DNA from: Weissella hellenica
GTDB taxonomy: Bacteria; Bacillota; Bacilli; Lactobacillales; Lactobacillaceae
Assembly (NCBI RefSeq): GCF_005405545.1
Contig: NZ_BJEG01000016.1
Span: 1 to 38,950, forward strand
Reading direction: 5' to 3'
Length of the DNA: 38,950 bases
A model generated the notes under the pieces. That model was not told the origin of the DNA. It saw only the letters and a program-made list of their open reading frames with translations, and made no database searches. The position numbers and the translations under genes are program-made. This document shows positions 18,271 through 26,782 of the stretch, in pieces; position 1 is the first letter of the stretch, and the number at the start of each line of letters is the position of its first letter.

Positions 18271-19725
18271 TTATTTCTTAAAATGTTCAGTAACAAACTT
18301 TTTTACATTATCAATGTAGTTTGCACGCAACAAAACTGTCAAACCAAAGTAGATGACAACACCAACAACAATTTGAATTAGTGACCTAGCAGGTGTTGCT
18401 GCCATATGTGTAGCCATAACAATTAAAACAATAAACATCACAATTCCAGAAATAAAGTATTTCCAGATACCACTAAATAATTTAGCAAAAGATAGATCAT
18501 AACGAACAACCCAAAACTGATACAAAGTTACTGCAGCTTCTGAAATAACTGTTGCAATTGCCGCACCATATAATCCCCATAATGGAATCGTAATAAAGTT
18601 TAGCAAAATATTAACAAGAGCTCCGACTGTTACAGATATCGTAAAATCTTTCGTTCGATTAATTGGCATCAAATACTGTGTACCAATAACATTACTCCAT
18701 GCAATAAATAACACAATCGGGGACAACAAAGAGATTGTCCAACCTGCAGGTAAGAAATTAGTCCCCATATACCAAATAGTAGTTTTAGGTCCTAGCGCAA
18801 TCATTCCAAACATCAGTGGAATAGCCAAAGCCGTCACAAAATCCATTGATAGATAAATAGCTTTATTAACCGCCTTCATATTACCTTTTGAAAAATAATT
18901 AGCAACTCGTGGTAACATAACTGTTCCCATTGCCGTAACTAACGCCAACGACACTTTTACAATTTTATCCGCATTTTCATAAAAGGCTGCTGAATCAATC
19001 GCACTATTCTGAAATAAAGGCAACATCGTTTTATTTAATTGTAAATATACTTGCGTTGCAATTGTTGGAATAAACAAACCAATGGTTGGTAGTAAATGAC
19101 GCCGTAAATTCAAAGTTCTAATCTTAGGAAGTTTAACTTTCCCTGGAATATAGAACCACATTGTAACATTACCAACAACTTGTGTTAGTGCTAGTAACAA
19201 AATATAGCGATCAACATCAGCTGGTGACTTAACAACCAAGAAAATCAAAATAACCATCGCAATTTTTACTAATGAATTACGAATGACTGTTTTCTTAAAA
19301 TCCTCCAACCCCATAAAATACCAAGAAATATCAAGTAACCCTGAGACAATCACCCACGTTTGTAAATATAATTGATGATTATTTTGGTTAAATTCTCCTG
19401 GGATATTTCGCATGCTATAAACAAATAAAATATAAAGCGCAATCGAAACCAAACTTACAATTGTATGTAGAAGTTGAATCTCCCAAAATCGTCTATTTTG
19501 TAACGCAACATCATCCCGAACATAAGCAATTTCACGTTGACCGTAAAGCGTAATGCCTAATGTTGCAAACAATAAGAAATAACTAACAATGGAATTAGTC
19601 CATGCCTGAACCCCCATACCTGACGCACCAAGAACATGCGAAAGATAGGTCATCGTAATTAAGGGCGCCAACACCGTTAGCAATTGATAAAATACATTGT
19701 ACAAATAATTTTTAACAACTTGCAT
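18271..19725 (-). CDS. Polysaccharide repeat-unit flippase (Wzx type, MOP/PST superfamily)
   Basis: 484 aa with about 14 membrane helices. The start VVKNYLYNVFYQLLTVLAPLITMTYLSHVLGASGMGVQAW is typical of Gram-positive Wzx/EpsU-like oligosaccharide flippases, as is YGQREIAY in helix 2. It moves undecaprenyl-linked repeat units to the outer face of the membrane. The neighbours (glf, Wzy-like, transferases) fit. A strong terminator follows it, and a 48-bp gap separates it from the upstream acyltransferase. Confidence 0.92.
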   Translation of the reverse strand: MQVVKNYLYNVFYQLLTVLAPLITMTYLSHVLGASGMGVQAWTNSIVSYFLLFATLGITLYGQREIAYVRDDVALQNRRFWEIQLLHTIVSLVSIALYILFVYSMRNIPGEFNQNNHQLYLQTWVIVSGLLDISWYFMGLEDFKKTVIRNSLVKIAMVILIFLVVKSPADVDRYILLLALTQVVGNVTMWFYIPGKVKLPKIRTLNLRRHLLPTIGLFIPTIATQVYLQLNKTMLPLFQNSAIDSAAFYENADKIVKVSLALVTAMGTVMLPRVANYFSKGNMKAVNKAIYLSMDFVTALAIPLMFGMIALGPKTTIWYMGTNFLPAGWTISLLSPIVLFIAWSNVIGTQYLMPINRTKDFTISVTVGALVNILLNFITIPLWGLYGAAIATVISEAAVTLYQFWVVRYDLSFAKLFSGIWKYFISGIVMFIVLIVMATHMAATPARSLIQIVVGVVIYFGLTVLLRANYIDNVKKFVTEHFKK

Positions 19726-19773
19726 ATTTTCCTCTATTCATACAGAAAGATAAATCATCTGTATTTCCTATTA

Positions 19774-20838
19774 TTATGGTAATAACCTTTTAACAACTGG
19801 TATTTTTTGTAAGATTAATATAATTATGACACTTAAAAACCAAACAACCAATGGTAAAACAAATAAATGTAACCAAGACGAAGGTGCCAAACTAAATATA
19901 TGTTCAATAACTACAATCAAAAACTTATGAATCACATAAACACCAAGAGAAACGCCTGACAAACTACGTAACAACTTCGCTATGTTAGGAGATGGTTGCC
20001 ATGTTTCGCCAAAACGTTTCTGAACCCACACCCAAATGCCTAATGGAATAAAGAAACCACCAATTGAAAAAACACTATAAACTTCGCGTGCAGTCTCACC
20101 ACGAATTCCTGATAAAATAATTGTTACTAAAATCATAAAAATAATACTCATACTGGTACCAAAATATAACCAATATCGTACTTTTTTACTCATCTTAAAC
20201 GTATGTAAATACCATCCAACAAAGAATATACCAATACCGGTTGAAAGTACTAAGGGAACGTTATTAACCATATGATTTGGTGTTCGTCTCAATAGCATGT
20301 AACCATAATTAATAATCCCCATCCCAATGGCATAGAATACAATAATATATTCCACAACTTTTTTGTTATCTTTCGTTGCTAAAACTGATAAGAACGGCAT
20401 TGAAATATAAATTGGAATTAAAAAATAAAAAAACCAAAATATAGGTTGTATCGTGTCATATTCCATACCATTAATAAAACCTTTAATTGACCAATTTTCC
20501 TGCTGCAAAACAAAATTATTCCACGCATACCAAACAAACGACCAAATAAAAAACGGTACTAGAACACGTACAATCCTCTTTTTAAAAAAAGTTACTGTAT
20601 CGTAGCGATTACGATAATTAAATAAATTTGCACCAGATATCATAAAAAAGATTGGCACTGCCCAAATAAATAAGACTTGAATAATTAAACTAACATACCA
20701 ATTAATATTATTTGGTTCATACTGAAAAGCATATTCTGATGTATGCAACCACAATACAGCCATTGTAGCCATAATGTTTAATATATCCATATAATATATG
20801 ATGAGGACGATAATTAATTGATATTGTTTATTTTTCAA
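19774..20838 (-). CDS. Membrane acyltransferase, acyltransferase-3 type
   Basis: 354 aa from a TTG start at 20838; about ten membrane segments. YYMDILNIMATMAVLWLHTS, AVPIFFMISGANLFNYRN and FFKKRIVRVLVPFFIWSFVW match the acyltransferase-3 pattern (helix ending in His, then the M/LISG motif and a basic loop). Probably acylates a sugar of the repeat unit. The start is uncertain: the TTG has only a weak GCGGAT site upstream, and an internal ATG (codon 17, 20790) has none. It lies downstream of the glf terminator, so a promoter in 20839-20945 is expected, though I see no clear one. Confidence 0.8.
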   Translation of the reverse strand: MKNKQYQLIIVLIIYYMDILNIMATMAVLWLHTSEYAFQYEPNNINWYVSLIIQVLFIWAVPIFFMISGANLFNYRNRYDTVTFFKKRIVRVLVPFFIWSFVWYAWNNFVLQQENWSIKGFINGMEYDTIQPIFWFFYFLIPIYISMPFLSVLATKDNKKVVEYIIVFYAIGMGIINYGYMLLRRTPNHMVNNVPLVLSTGIGIFFVGWYLHTFKMSKKVRYWLYFGTSMSIIFMILVTIILSGIRGETAREVYSVFSIGGFFIPLGIWVWVQKRFGETWQPSPNIAKLLRSLSGVSLGVYVIHKFLIVVIEHIFSLAPSSWLHLFVLPLVVWFLSVIIILILQKIPVVKRLLP

Positions 20839-20945
20839 TTACTTTTATCCGCTTAATCGTTATTTAAATAATTTTCAGGTCAAATGATAAATATACACTG
20901 CCTATTAAACCTTATTAATTCACAAAGTGTAAGGTACTAATCGAA

Positions 20946-20982
20946 AATAGAGACTCAACCAACCGAAGATGACTGAGTCTCT
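20946..20982 (-). terminator. Terminator after glf
   Basis: AGAGACTCA (20949-20957) pairs perfectly with TGAGTCTCT (20974-20982); the minus-strand exit is ATTTTCG. Similar arm sequence to the apt terminator. Confidence 0.75.
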
Positions 20983-20989
20983 AATTACT

Positions 20990-22168
20990 TTAGTGCTTTT
21001 CATCGTGTGCAAAATTAAAATCTGCTGGTATATCAAATTCTTTCTTAACAGTATTAAATGCTGCATTGAATACTTGATCCATATCATAATAACGATATTG
21101 ACCTAGGCGACCACCAAAAATAAATTGTGCTGAATGCTGACGTGCTTCTTTTGCATATTGCTTATACAAATTCGTGTTTTTCTCATCGTTAACTGGATAA
21201 TAAGCTTCCTTTGAACGATCCCATTCTTGTGGATATTCTTTGGTTACAATCGTTACCCCATCATCTGATAGACCATCAAAATGCTTCCATTCCATCACAC
21301 GTGTATAAGGTGTTTGGGCATCAGTATAATTAATAACTGAGTTACCTTGGTAGTTATCCATAGCCATCACTTCAGATTCAAAACGAACTGAACGATATTC
21401 TAATTCACCAAACTTGTAGTCGAAGAATTGATCAATCATTCCGGTATACACAATACGTGGGAATTCAGCAATGTATTCATCTTTGTGATCAAAGAAATCT
21501 TCATTGACACGAACATCGATCAAATCATTATCCAACATCTTTTCAAATATTTGTGTGTAACCACCTACTGGAATACCTTGGTAACGGTGATTAAAGTAGT
21601 TGTTATCGTAAATGAAACGAACTGGCAGACGCTTAATAATAAAAGCTGGTAATTCAGTTGCCTTACGTCCCCATTGCTTTTCTGTATAACCCTTAACCAA
21701 CTTTTGGTAAATATCAGTTCCAATTAATGAAATCGCTTGTTCTTCCAAATTACGTGGCTCACGATCTCCTAATTCAGCCAAAGCGGCCGTCTTTTGTTCC
21801 TCAATTTTAGCCTTAGCTTCTGCAGGTGTTTTAGTCCCCCACATCTCATAAAAAGTGTTCATGTTAAATGGTAGGTTATAAAGCTCACCATTATAATTTG
21901 CGATAACTTGATTTTGATAACCATTAAAGTCAGCAAATTGATTAATATACTCCCAAACTTCTTTGTTATCAGTATGGAAGATATGGGCACCAAAGTCATG
22001 GACTGTAATCCCATGATCCGTATGCGTATACGTATTACCCGCAATATGTGGACGCTTTTCAACAATTAATGAGCGCTTACCACGCTTGGCTGCTTCATAA
22101 GCAAAAATTGCACCAAATGGACCTGCACCAACAATTAGATAATCATAATTTTTATCGTTTAAAGTCAT
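20990..22168 (-). CDS. glf: UDP-galactopyranose mutase
   Basis: 392 aa. Flavoenzyme that interconverts UDP-galactopyranose and UDP-galactofuranose. The FAD-binding start YDYLIVGAGPFGAIFAYEA is followed by GNTYTHTDHGITVHDFGAHIFHT, a hallmark Glf segment. Later landmarks are YTEKQWGR near residue 160 and the late FAD contact GGRLGQYRYYDMDQV. AGGGGAT precedes the ATG. Its presence means the polysaccharide very likely contains galactofuranose, which fits the two GlfT-like genes downstream. Confidence 0.97.
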   Translation of the reverse strand: MTLNDKNYDYLIVGAGPFGAIFAYEAAKRGKRSLIVEKRPHIAGNTYTHTDHGITVHDFGAHIFHTDNKEVWEYINQFADFNGYQNQVIANYNGELYNLPFNMNTFYEMWGTKTPAEAKAKIEEQKTAALAELGDREPRNLEEQAISLIGTDIYQKLVKGYTEKQWGRKATELPAFIIKRLPVRFIYDNNYFNHRYQGIPVGGYTQIFEKMLDNDLIDVRVNEDFFDHKDEYIAEFPRIVYTGMIDQFFDYKFGELEYRSVRFESEVMAMDNYQGNSVINYTDAQTPYTRVMEWKHFDGLSDDGVTIVTKEYPQEWDRSKEAYYPVNDEKNTNLYKQYAKEARQHSAQFIFGGRLGQYRYYDMDQVFNAAFNTVKKEFDIPADFNFAHDEKH

Positions 22169-22238
22169 CTTTATTATCCCCTATATCTTTATAAAAATAC
22201 ATTAAATATACTCTATCATAATTTGTGATTGCACAACC

Positions 22239-23012
22239 TTAAAAATGAACCTTTTTACGACCATTTTTGAAAAATTTTCGCTTCAAAAATTGCGTTCCTT
22301 TATCAACCCAATTAGTTTTTTCAGTTGTGATAATCGGATATTCAGCAAATGTTTTTTGTTCCGTGTACAACCATGTATCCATTAAACGTTCAGATAAAAA
22401 GCCAAAAACGCGCTGTTCTTGACCTTCGTACTCACGATATGGAATACGCTGTTCAACTTCAGCTAATACGTCAAACATAAATGAGGTATATGACTGAAAA
22501 TTTTCCTGATTCATAATACTCATATTAAACAAGTGAGCTTGTTTGGATTGCCCCATTGCAATAAATGCTTCGTAATAAGTTGGAAATTTTTCCTTTATCA
22601 CATCCGCCATGACAAAGTATGGCTCATTCTTATGTGCATTTAAATAATGATTTTTTTGGCTCTCAATATAATAATTACGTTGCTTCGGTAATAAAACATC
22701 CACTTTATTCAGTGCTTCCCGAATTTGTGCTGCTGATAAAATATTATTCAAGTCATGACCACTCTTACTACCAAGATAGCGACGGTAATGCACTAAGCCA
22801 ATAATATCTTCGTCTTGTAAGTTATATTTCGCCCAATATAAAGCTGTTAATTCATTATAAAATGGATTCATTTTTGATATATTTTGTCCAGTGTTATCTT
22901 TTAAATAACCTACTGGAATTTGATTTCTTAAATCTGCACCCACCATAATGGGATAATAACCCGCCTCATCAGGGATTTGGTATGATTTATGTGTTGCTAT
23001 CAAAATTTTCAT
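22239..23012 (-). CDS. DUF4422-type glycosyltransferase
   Basis: 257 aa, cytoplasmic. MKILIATHKSYQIPD, GYLKDNTGQNIS, MNPFYNELTALYWAKYN, GLVHYRRYL and VDVLLPKQRNYYIES are the recognisable blocks of DUF4422 exopolysaccharide proteins, regarded as GT-A-like transferases in capsule loci. The late FGFLSERLMDTWLY block fits the same family, with acid and Arg residues likely in the active site. The C-terminus is strongly basic, compatible with membrane association. AAGGA precedes the ATG. The sugar is unknown. Confidence 0.85.
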   Translation of the reverse strand: MKILIATHKSYQIPDEAGYYPIMVGADLRNQIPVGYLKDNTGQNISKMNPFYNELTALYWAKYNLQDEDIIGLVHYRRYLGSKSGHDLNNILSAAQIREALNKVDVLLPKQRNYYIESQKNHYLNAHKNEPYFVMADVIKEKFPTYYEAFIAMGQSKQAHLFNMSIMNQENFQSYTSFMFDVLAEVEQRIPYREYEGQEQRVFGFLSERLMDTWLYTEQKTFAEYPIITTEKTNWVDKGTQFLKRKFFKNGRKKVHF

Positions 23013-23026
23013 ACAATTATATTTCC

Positions 23027-24403
23027 TTACTTGCTACTAACTTCATCTTCTGCTAAGTGAATAACTCGCCAGTAGAAAAATAGCATTAATAAAATTGGCC
23101 ATGATGTCACGTTGGCAGGTGTCACTGCTGCTACTATTAAGATAGCTGCTATTGTGACAAAGAATGCCTTAATAACAATGCGATAAAACACAATATGTTC
23201 AGGATTATTTAATTGACCTAATGACTTTAAAACAATCATTGCACGCTTGATTAAGCCAAATAACAACCAAGCGCCAGTAGCCATAAACAATAGCCCATAT
23301 CGTGCTAACCAACCAAACACATCATTTAAAATTGGATATGATTGTTTTTTATACACTGCCATGTATTCATAATTATTCTTAGACCACTGTGGTAAGTTGT
23401 CTACAATGTATGGTCCTTCATAACCATAACCTACTCCCAATAATGGATGATGTAACCAAGCACCGATTAGACCAATCGTACCACCTAAACGATTATCAGT
23501 TCCACCTTTTTCAAATAGCCAACGATTAAGCAATTCATTAACTGATGGTATTGCAACATATGCAAGTGCCCCACCTACTAAGGCTATAATACCCAAGACA
23601 AACAACCATAATTTTTGATTTTTAGGTGCCATTAACCAATATAGCAACGCTAAAATAAAAATAATTAAAAAGCCGGTGGTTGTTTTAGCATAAAGTAATA
23701 CCAAAGCCATAAAAATAACAATTAACCAAGATAATATATACAATTTACGATGATTTTTAAACGACTTTATGGGTTCTTGAACAATCATCAACAATAATGG
23801 TGCAAATGCTAACCCTAGTAATAATGCCAAAAAAGAAGCTTCGGGTTCTAAACCATTTAACCGGAATAATGTCGTCACATAACTACCATTATTATAAAAG
23901 TCACGATCTAACCAATGTCGTTCAAACAGACTTGCTACAGCATTCGTTATTCGACTAAAGTGTCCAATTCCTAGTAAAAATAGAATTTGTGGTATTAGAA
24001 CAATAACTGAATAACCAACAATCGTCCAAATAATACTTTTAACAAAATTTTTAGCATCATTAAATGATTGAATCGCCATTTTTTGGACAGTATAAGCTAC
24101 CCAAATGACCAAAATCATTTGAATAAAGGATACTAAACTATGTAATAACCCATATGTTTGCTGACTATTACCTATTTTCACTGATTGATAGGCCATCAAA
24201 CATAACTGTACAACCACAAACACACCCCAAAGACGTAAAGTAGTTGTTTTGGGTAGTACCGTGCTTAATAACTGTGGCTGTACATATAATTTACCTAATA
24301 TATATAATCCAAAAACTGCAATTGCAATTTGAGCAAACGAATCAAAGAAGAAAAATGTATACGTCTTTGGAAGCATCGCAAATGGCATTAACCAAGACAT
24401 CAT
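23027..24403 (-). CDS. Polysaccharide polymerase (Wzy/O-antigen ligase-like membrane protein)
   Basis: 458 aa with about 11-12 membrane helices and one large extracytoplasmic loop (roughly residues 270-360) containing GGTDNRLGGTIGLIGAWLHHPLLGVGYGYEG. That H-P-L-G-G-Y pattern before the loop is typical of Wzy and WaaL-type proteins. It would join lipid-linked repeat units outside the cell. Two tandem Met codons begin the gene and AAGGAG precedes the first at six bases. It is 13 bp downstream of the Wzz-like gene. Confidence 0.83.
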   Translation of the reverse strand: MMSWLMPFAMLPKTYTFFFFDSFAQIAIAVFGLYILGKLYVQPQLLSTVLPKTTTLRLWGVFVVVQLCLMAYQSVKIGNSQQTYGLLHSLVSFIQMILVIWVAYTVQKMAIQSFNDAKNFVKSIIWTIVGYSVIVLIPQILFLLGIGHFSRITNAVASLFERHWLDRDFYNNGSYVTTLFRLNGLEPEASFLALLLGLAFAPLLLMIVQEPIKSFKNHRKLYILSWLIVIFMALVLLYAKTTTGFLIIFILALLYWLMAPKNQKLWLFVLGIIALVGGALAYVAIPSVNELLNRWLFEKGGTDNRLGGTIGLIGAWLHHPLLGVGYGYEGPYIVDNLPQWSKNNYEYMAVYKKQSYPILNDVFGWLARYGLLFMATGAWLLFGLIKRAMIVLKSLGQLNNPEHIVFYRIVIKAFFVTIAAILIVAAVTPANVTSWPILLMLFFYWRVIHLAEDEVSSK

Positions 24404-24416
24404 ATAAAACTCCTTT

Positions 24417-25052
24417 TTAATTCTTTACTGCTTTCATATTTTTGTAGATTCCGGTAAAAAATGCCAAAACAATTCCCACAGCCAAACCAACAACTAATCC
24501 AAACAAAGCTGCTTTCTTTGGTGAACCGCCAGAAACAGTCGTTGCCGTTTGCGCATTTTTAGCTGCTGACATTAATTCTGGTTGTGGCATATCCGTAATT
24601 AATTTTGGTGCGTTCTTAGCAAACGAATCTGTATAAGCATTCACCATCTTCACTGCTTTAGTGCCCTTAGCAACACCAGAAATTTTCGCTTTAATCAACA
24701 AAGTGGTTTCTGGTGATGATAAGGTCACTGCTTGACGCAATTGTGCTCCTGTCACCTTAACATGTTGCTTTTTTAATTGTGCAACAGCAGGATCAATGAT
24801 TGTACGATCTTTTCCGATTTCACGATAAGTTTTTAACATCCAAGCGTTTCCATTAACTTGTGAATTAGGATCCTTAGCATCGCTATCAACCTTACCAACG
24901 TACATTGTTCGAGTAGCACTAACATTAACTGATGAAGGTTGCTTATTAATAAAAAACATCCCCATTGCACCAATAATGCCTAAGATAATAATCCACCAAG
25001 CATTACGAAACAAATGCTTAAATAAATCGGTAACAGTAAATTGATTATTCAT
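24417..25052 (-). CDS. Wzz/CpsC-like polysaccharide chain-length protein
   Basis: 211 aa. The N-terminal helix WWIIILGIIGAMGMFFI (residues 19-35) and C-terminal helix AALFGLVVGLAVGIVLAFFTGIY (about 182-204) flank an extracellular domain, the Wzz topology of CpsC/EpsA-type proteins. No cytoplasmic tyrosine kinase (CpsD) is fused or adjacent, and no CpsB phosphatase is nearby, unlike most Gram-positive capsule loci. It starts past the hairpin pair at 25085-25153, so transcription may be attenuated just before it. Confidence 0.83.
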   Translation of the reverse strand: MNNQFTVTDLFKHLFRNAWWIIILGIIGAMGMFFINKQPSSVNVSATRTMYVGKVDSDAKDPNSQVNGNAWMLKTYREIGKDRTIIDPAVAQLKKQHVKVTGAQLRQAVTLSSPETTLLIKAKISGVAKGTKAVKMVNAYTDSFAKNAPKLITDMPQPELMSAAKNAQTATTVSGGSPKKAALFGLVVGLAVGIVLAFFTGIYKNMKAVKN

Positions 25053-25084
25053 TTCTATTATTCCTTTTTAAACTAAAAATTTCT

Positions 25085-25153
25085 GATTAAACTTTAATCA
25101 GTTAAAAATTAAAACTTATTATTTCTAATTATACAGGAGAAATAATAAGTTTT
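25085..25153 (-). terminator. Double hairpin terminator or attenuator between priming transferase and Wzz-like gene
   Basis: AAAACTTATTATTTC (25111-25125) pairs perfectly with 25139-25153, a 15-bp stem; the minus-strand exit is AATTTTTAAC. A second stem, CTGATTAAA/TTTAATCAG with one base between the arms (about 25084-25102), follows directly. A TATAAT on the minus strand falls in the loop (25128-25133) but has no matching -35. All genes continue in the same direction, so this could be a simple terminator with a promoter nearby or a regulated attenuator. Confidence 0.6.
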
Positions 25154-25166
25154 ATAGTTGAATACG

Positions 25167-25790
25167 CTACATTGCTCCTTCACCCTTAAAAACAGCAATG
25201 ATCGTCATAAACAAAATTTTAAAATCAAACCATAAGTCAGCTTGATCAACATAGCCGATTTCTAATTCGGCACGCTCTGGATATTGTATTTCACTACGCC
25301 CACTAGCCTGCCAAAAGCCCATTGCTCCTGGTTTAACCGATAGGAATTTATCAACATCATCCCCATATTCAACCAATTCTTTTTCTACCACGGGACGAGG
25401 TCCAACAATACTCATCTCACCATTTAAAATATTAATAAATTGTGGTAGCTCATCAATGGATGTTTTACGTAAAAAAGCACCAAACTTCGTGATGCGTGGA
25501 TCTTCTTCTGTTGGTAATTTGTAGCCATTCGCAACAAACTTTGCGTATAAGTCTTTATTTGCATATAATTTTTCTTCAGCACCTACGACCATCGAACGAA
25601 ACTTGTAAATACCAAACTCTTGATGTCCCATACCGATACGTTTCTGTTGGTAAAAAATAGGTCCTTTATTATCACCAAATAAATAAAATAATGATATTAC
25701 TAAGAAAACTGGGGATAAAATGATCAACGCAAATAATGCTACCGAAATATCTAGAAACCGCTTTGAAAAAATATAACTTTTTGCTGACAA
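25167..25790 (-). CDS. Undecaprenyl-phosphate sugar phosphotransferase (priming enzyme)
   Basis: 207 aa from the chosen TTG at 25790. One N-terminal membrane helix (FLDISVALFALIILSPVFLVISLFY) is followed by the catalytic domain: GPIFYQQKRIGM, FGIYKFRSMVVGAEE, DPRITKFGAFLRKTSIDELPQ, NGEMSIVGPRPVVEKE and KPGAMGFWQASGRSE, all core motifs of the bacterial sugar transferase family. It begins repeat-unit synthesis by loading a hexose phosphate (often glucose or galactose) on undecaprenyl phosphate. The frame is open nine codons further, to a TTG at 25817, but AAAGGAG lies inside that extension and is correctly spaced for the TTG at 25790. It follows map by about 30 bp. Confidence 0.9.
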   Translation of the reverse strand: MSAKSYIFSKRFLDISVALFALIILSPVFLVISLFYLFGDNKGPIFYQQKRIGMGHQEFGIYKFRSMVVGAEEKLYANKDLYAKFVANGYKLPTEEDPRITKFGAFLRKTSIDELPQFINILNGEMSIVGPRPVVEKELVEYGDDVDKFLSVKPGAMGFWQASGRSEIQYPERAELEIGYVDQADLWFDFKILFMTIIAVFKGEGAM

Positions 25791-25820
25791 ATCAAAATCT
25801 CCTTTGCAATCAATCAAACA

Positions 25821-26603
25821 TTACAAATACTTTGCATCAAATTCTAAATCCTGTGATGTCAAAATTTTAGGTCCTTCATTTGTAATGGCAACCACATGTT
25901 CATATTGTGCTGACCAAGAACCATCCTCAGTTGTAACTGTCCAACCATCTTCTGTTGATGTATTTACTTTCCAGCCACCCAAATTAACCATTGGTTCGAT
26001 CGTAATTGTCATACCTGGCTTCAAACGTAAACCATGACCAGATTTACCATAGTGTGGGATGGCTGGTTCTTCATGCATGGTTGGCTGAATACCATGACCA
26101 ACATATTCACGGACATTGCCATAGCCATTTTCTTGCGTAACATATTGATCAATTGCCGCACCAATATCGCCGACACGATTACCTACTTGTGCCTGATCAA
26201 TACCAATATAAAGTGCTTTTTTCGTAACAGCCATTAATTTTTTCACTTGATCAGATACTTGACCAACTGCATACGTCCAGGCTGAATCGGAATAGTAGCC
26301 ATCAAGATCGACAACCGTATCAACTTTAACAATGTCCCCTTCTTTTAGATACAAATGTTTACGTGGAAAGGCATGTGCCACTTCCTCATTGACCGATACA
26401 GTTGTGGCATATTCAAATCCTTCAAACCCAATTTGGGCAGCACGACCACCATGACTTTCAATATAGTGACGACTAAATTTTTCAATTTCCCATGTTGAAA
26501 TACCTGGTTTGATCAAATCCCGAAGTCCTTTATGCATTCCTGCAATAATAGCGCCCGATTTTTTCATCCCTTCGATTTCTCGTTGTGATTTTATTGTAAT
26601 CAT
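25821..26603 (-). CDS. map: Methionine aminopeptidase type I
   Basis: 260 aa. Removes the N-terminal Met from new proteins. The metal ligands are visible: VDTVVDLDGYYSDSAWTY (two Asp), YVGHGIQPTMHE (His), MTITIEPM (Glu) and the final WSAQYEHVV (Glu). The length is typical of Firmicute MetAP. It appears to be the first gene of a transcript that continues into the priming transferase. A housekeeping gene driving a polysaccharide locus is unusual but may simply be the insertion border of the locus. Confidence 0.96.
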   Translation of the reverse strand: MITIKSQREIEGMKKSGAIIAGMHKGLRDLIKPGISTWEIEKFSRHYIESHGGRAAQIGFEGFEYATTVSVNEEVAHAFPRKHLYLKEGDIVKVDTVVDLDGYYSDSAWTYAVGQVSDQVKKLMAVTKKALYIGIDQAQVGNRVGDIGAAIDQYVTQENGYGNVREYVGHGIQPTMHEEPAIPHYGKSGHGLRLKPGMTITIEPMVNLGGWKVNTSTEDGWTVTTEDGSWSAQYEHVVAITNEGPKILTSQDLEFDAKYL

Positions 26604-26645
26604 TTATCTATAACCTGCTTTTCCTAATTCAGTTTAATTACTTGT

Positions 26646-26651
26646 ATTATA
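26646..26651 (-). promoter_or_regulatory. Probable -10 box for map and the start of the polysaccharide locus
   Basis: Perfect TATAAT on the minus strand, about 42 bp upstream of the map ATG and downstream of the lysozyme terminator. The best -35 at 18 bp is poor (TAGCAA), so only the -10 is persuasive. Confidence 0.4.
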
Positions 26652-26693
26652 CGCTTACTTATACAATTGTTGCTAATTTTTACATTATCTTAT

Positions 26694-26731
26694 AAAAAAA
26701 GATTGAGACAAAAAAGATGCCCCAATCTTTT
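26694..26731 (-). terminator. Terminator after the GH25 lysozyme
   Basis: AAAAGATTGAGA (26697-26708) pairs with CCCCAATCTTTT (26720-26731) using two G-T pairs, with a seven-U exit on the minus strand. Confidence 0.8.
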
Positions 26732-26782
26732 GTATGATACCAAATTAAAATTCAACTTAAATATACCATTAAATTAGTATTC

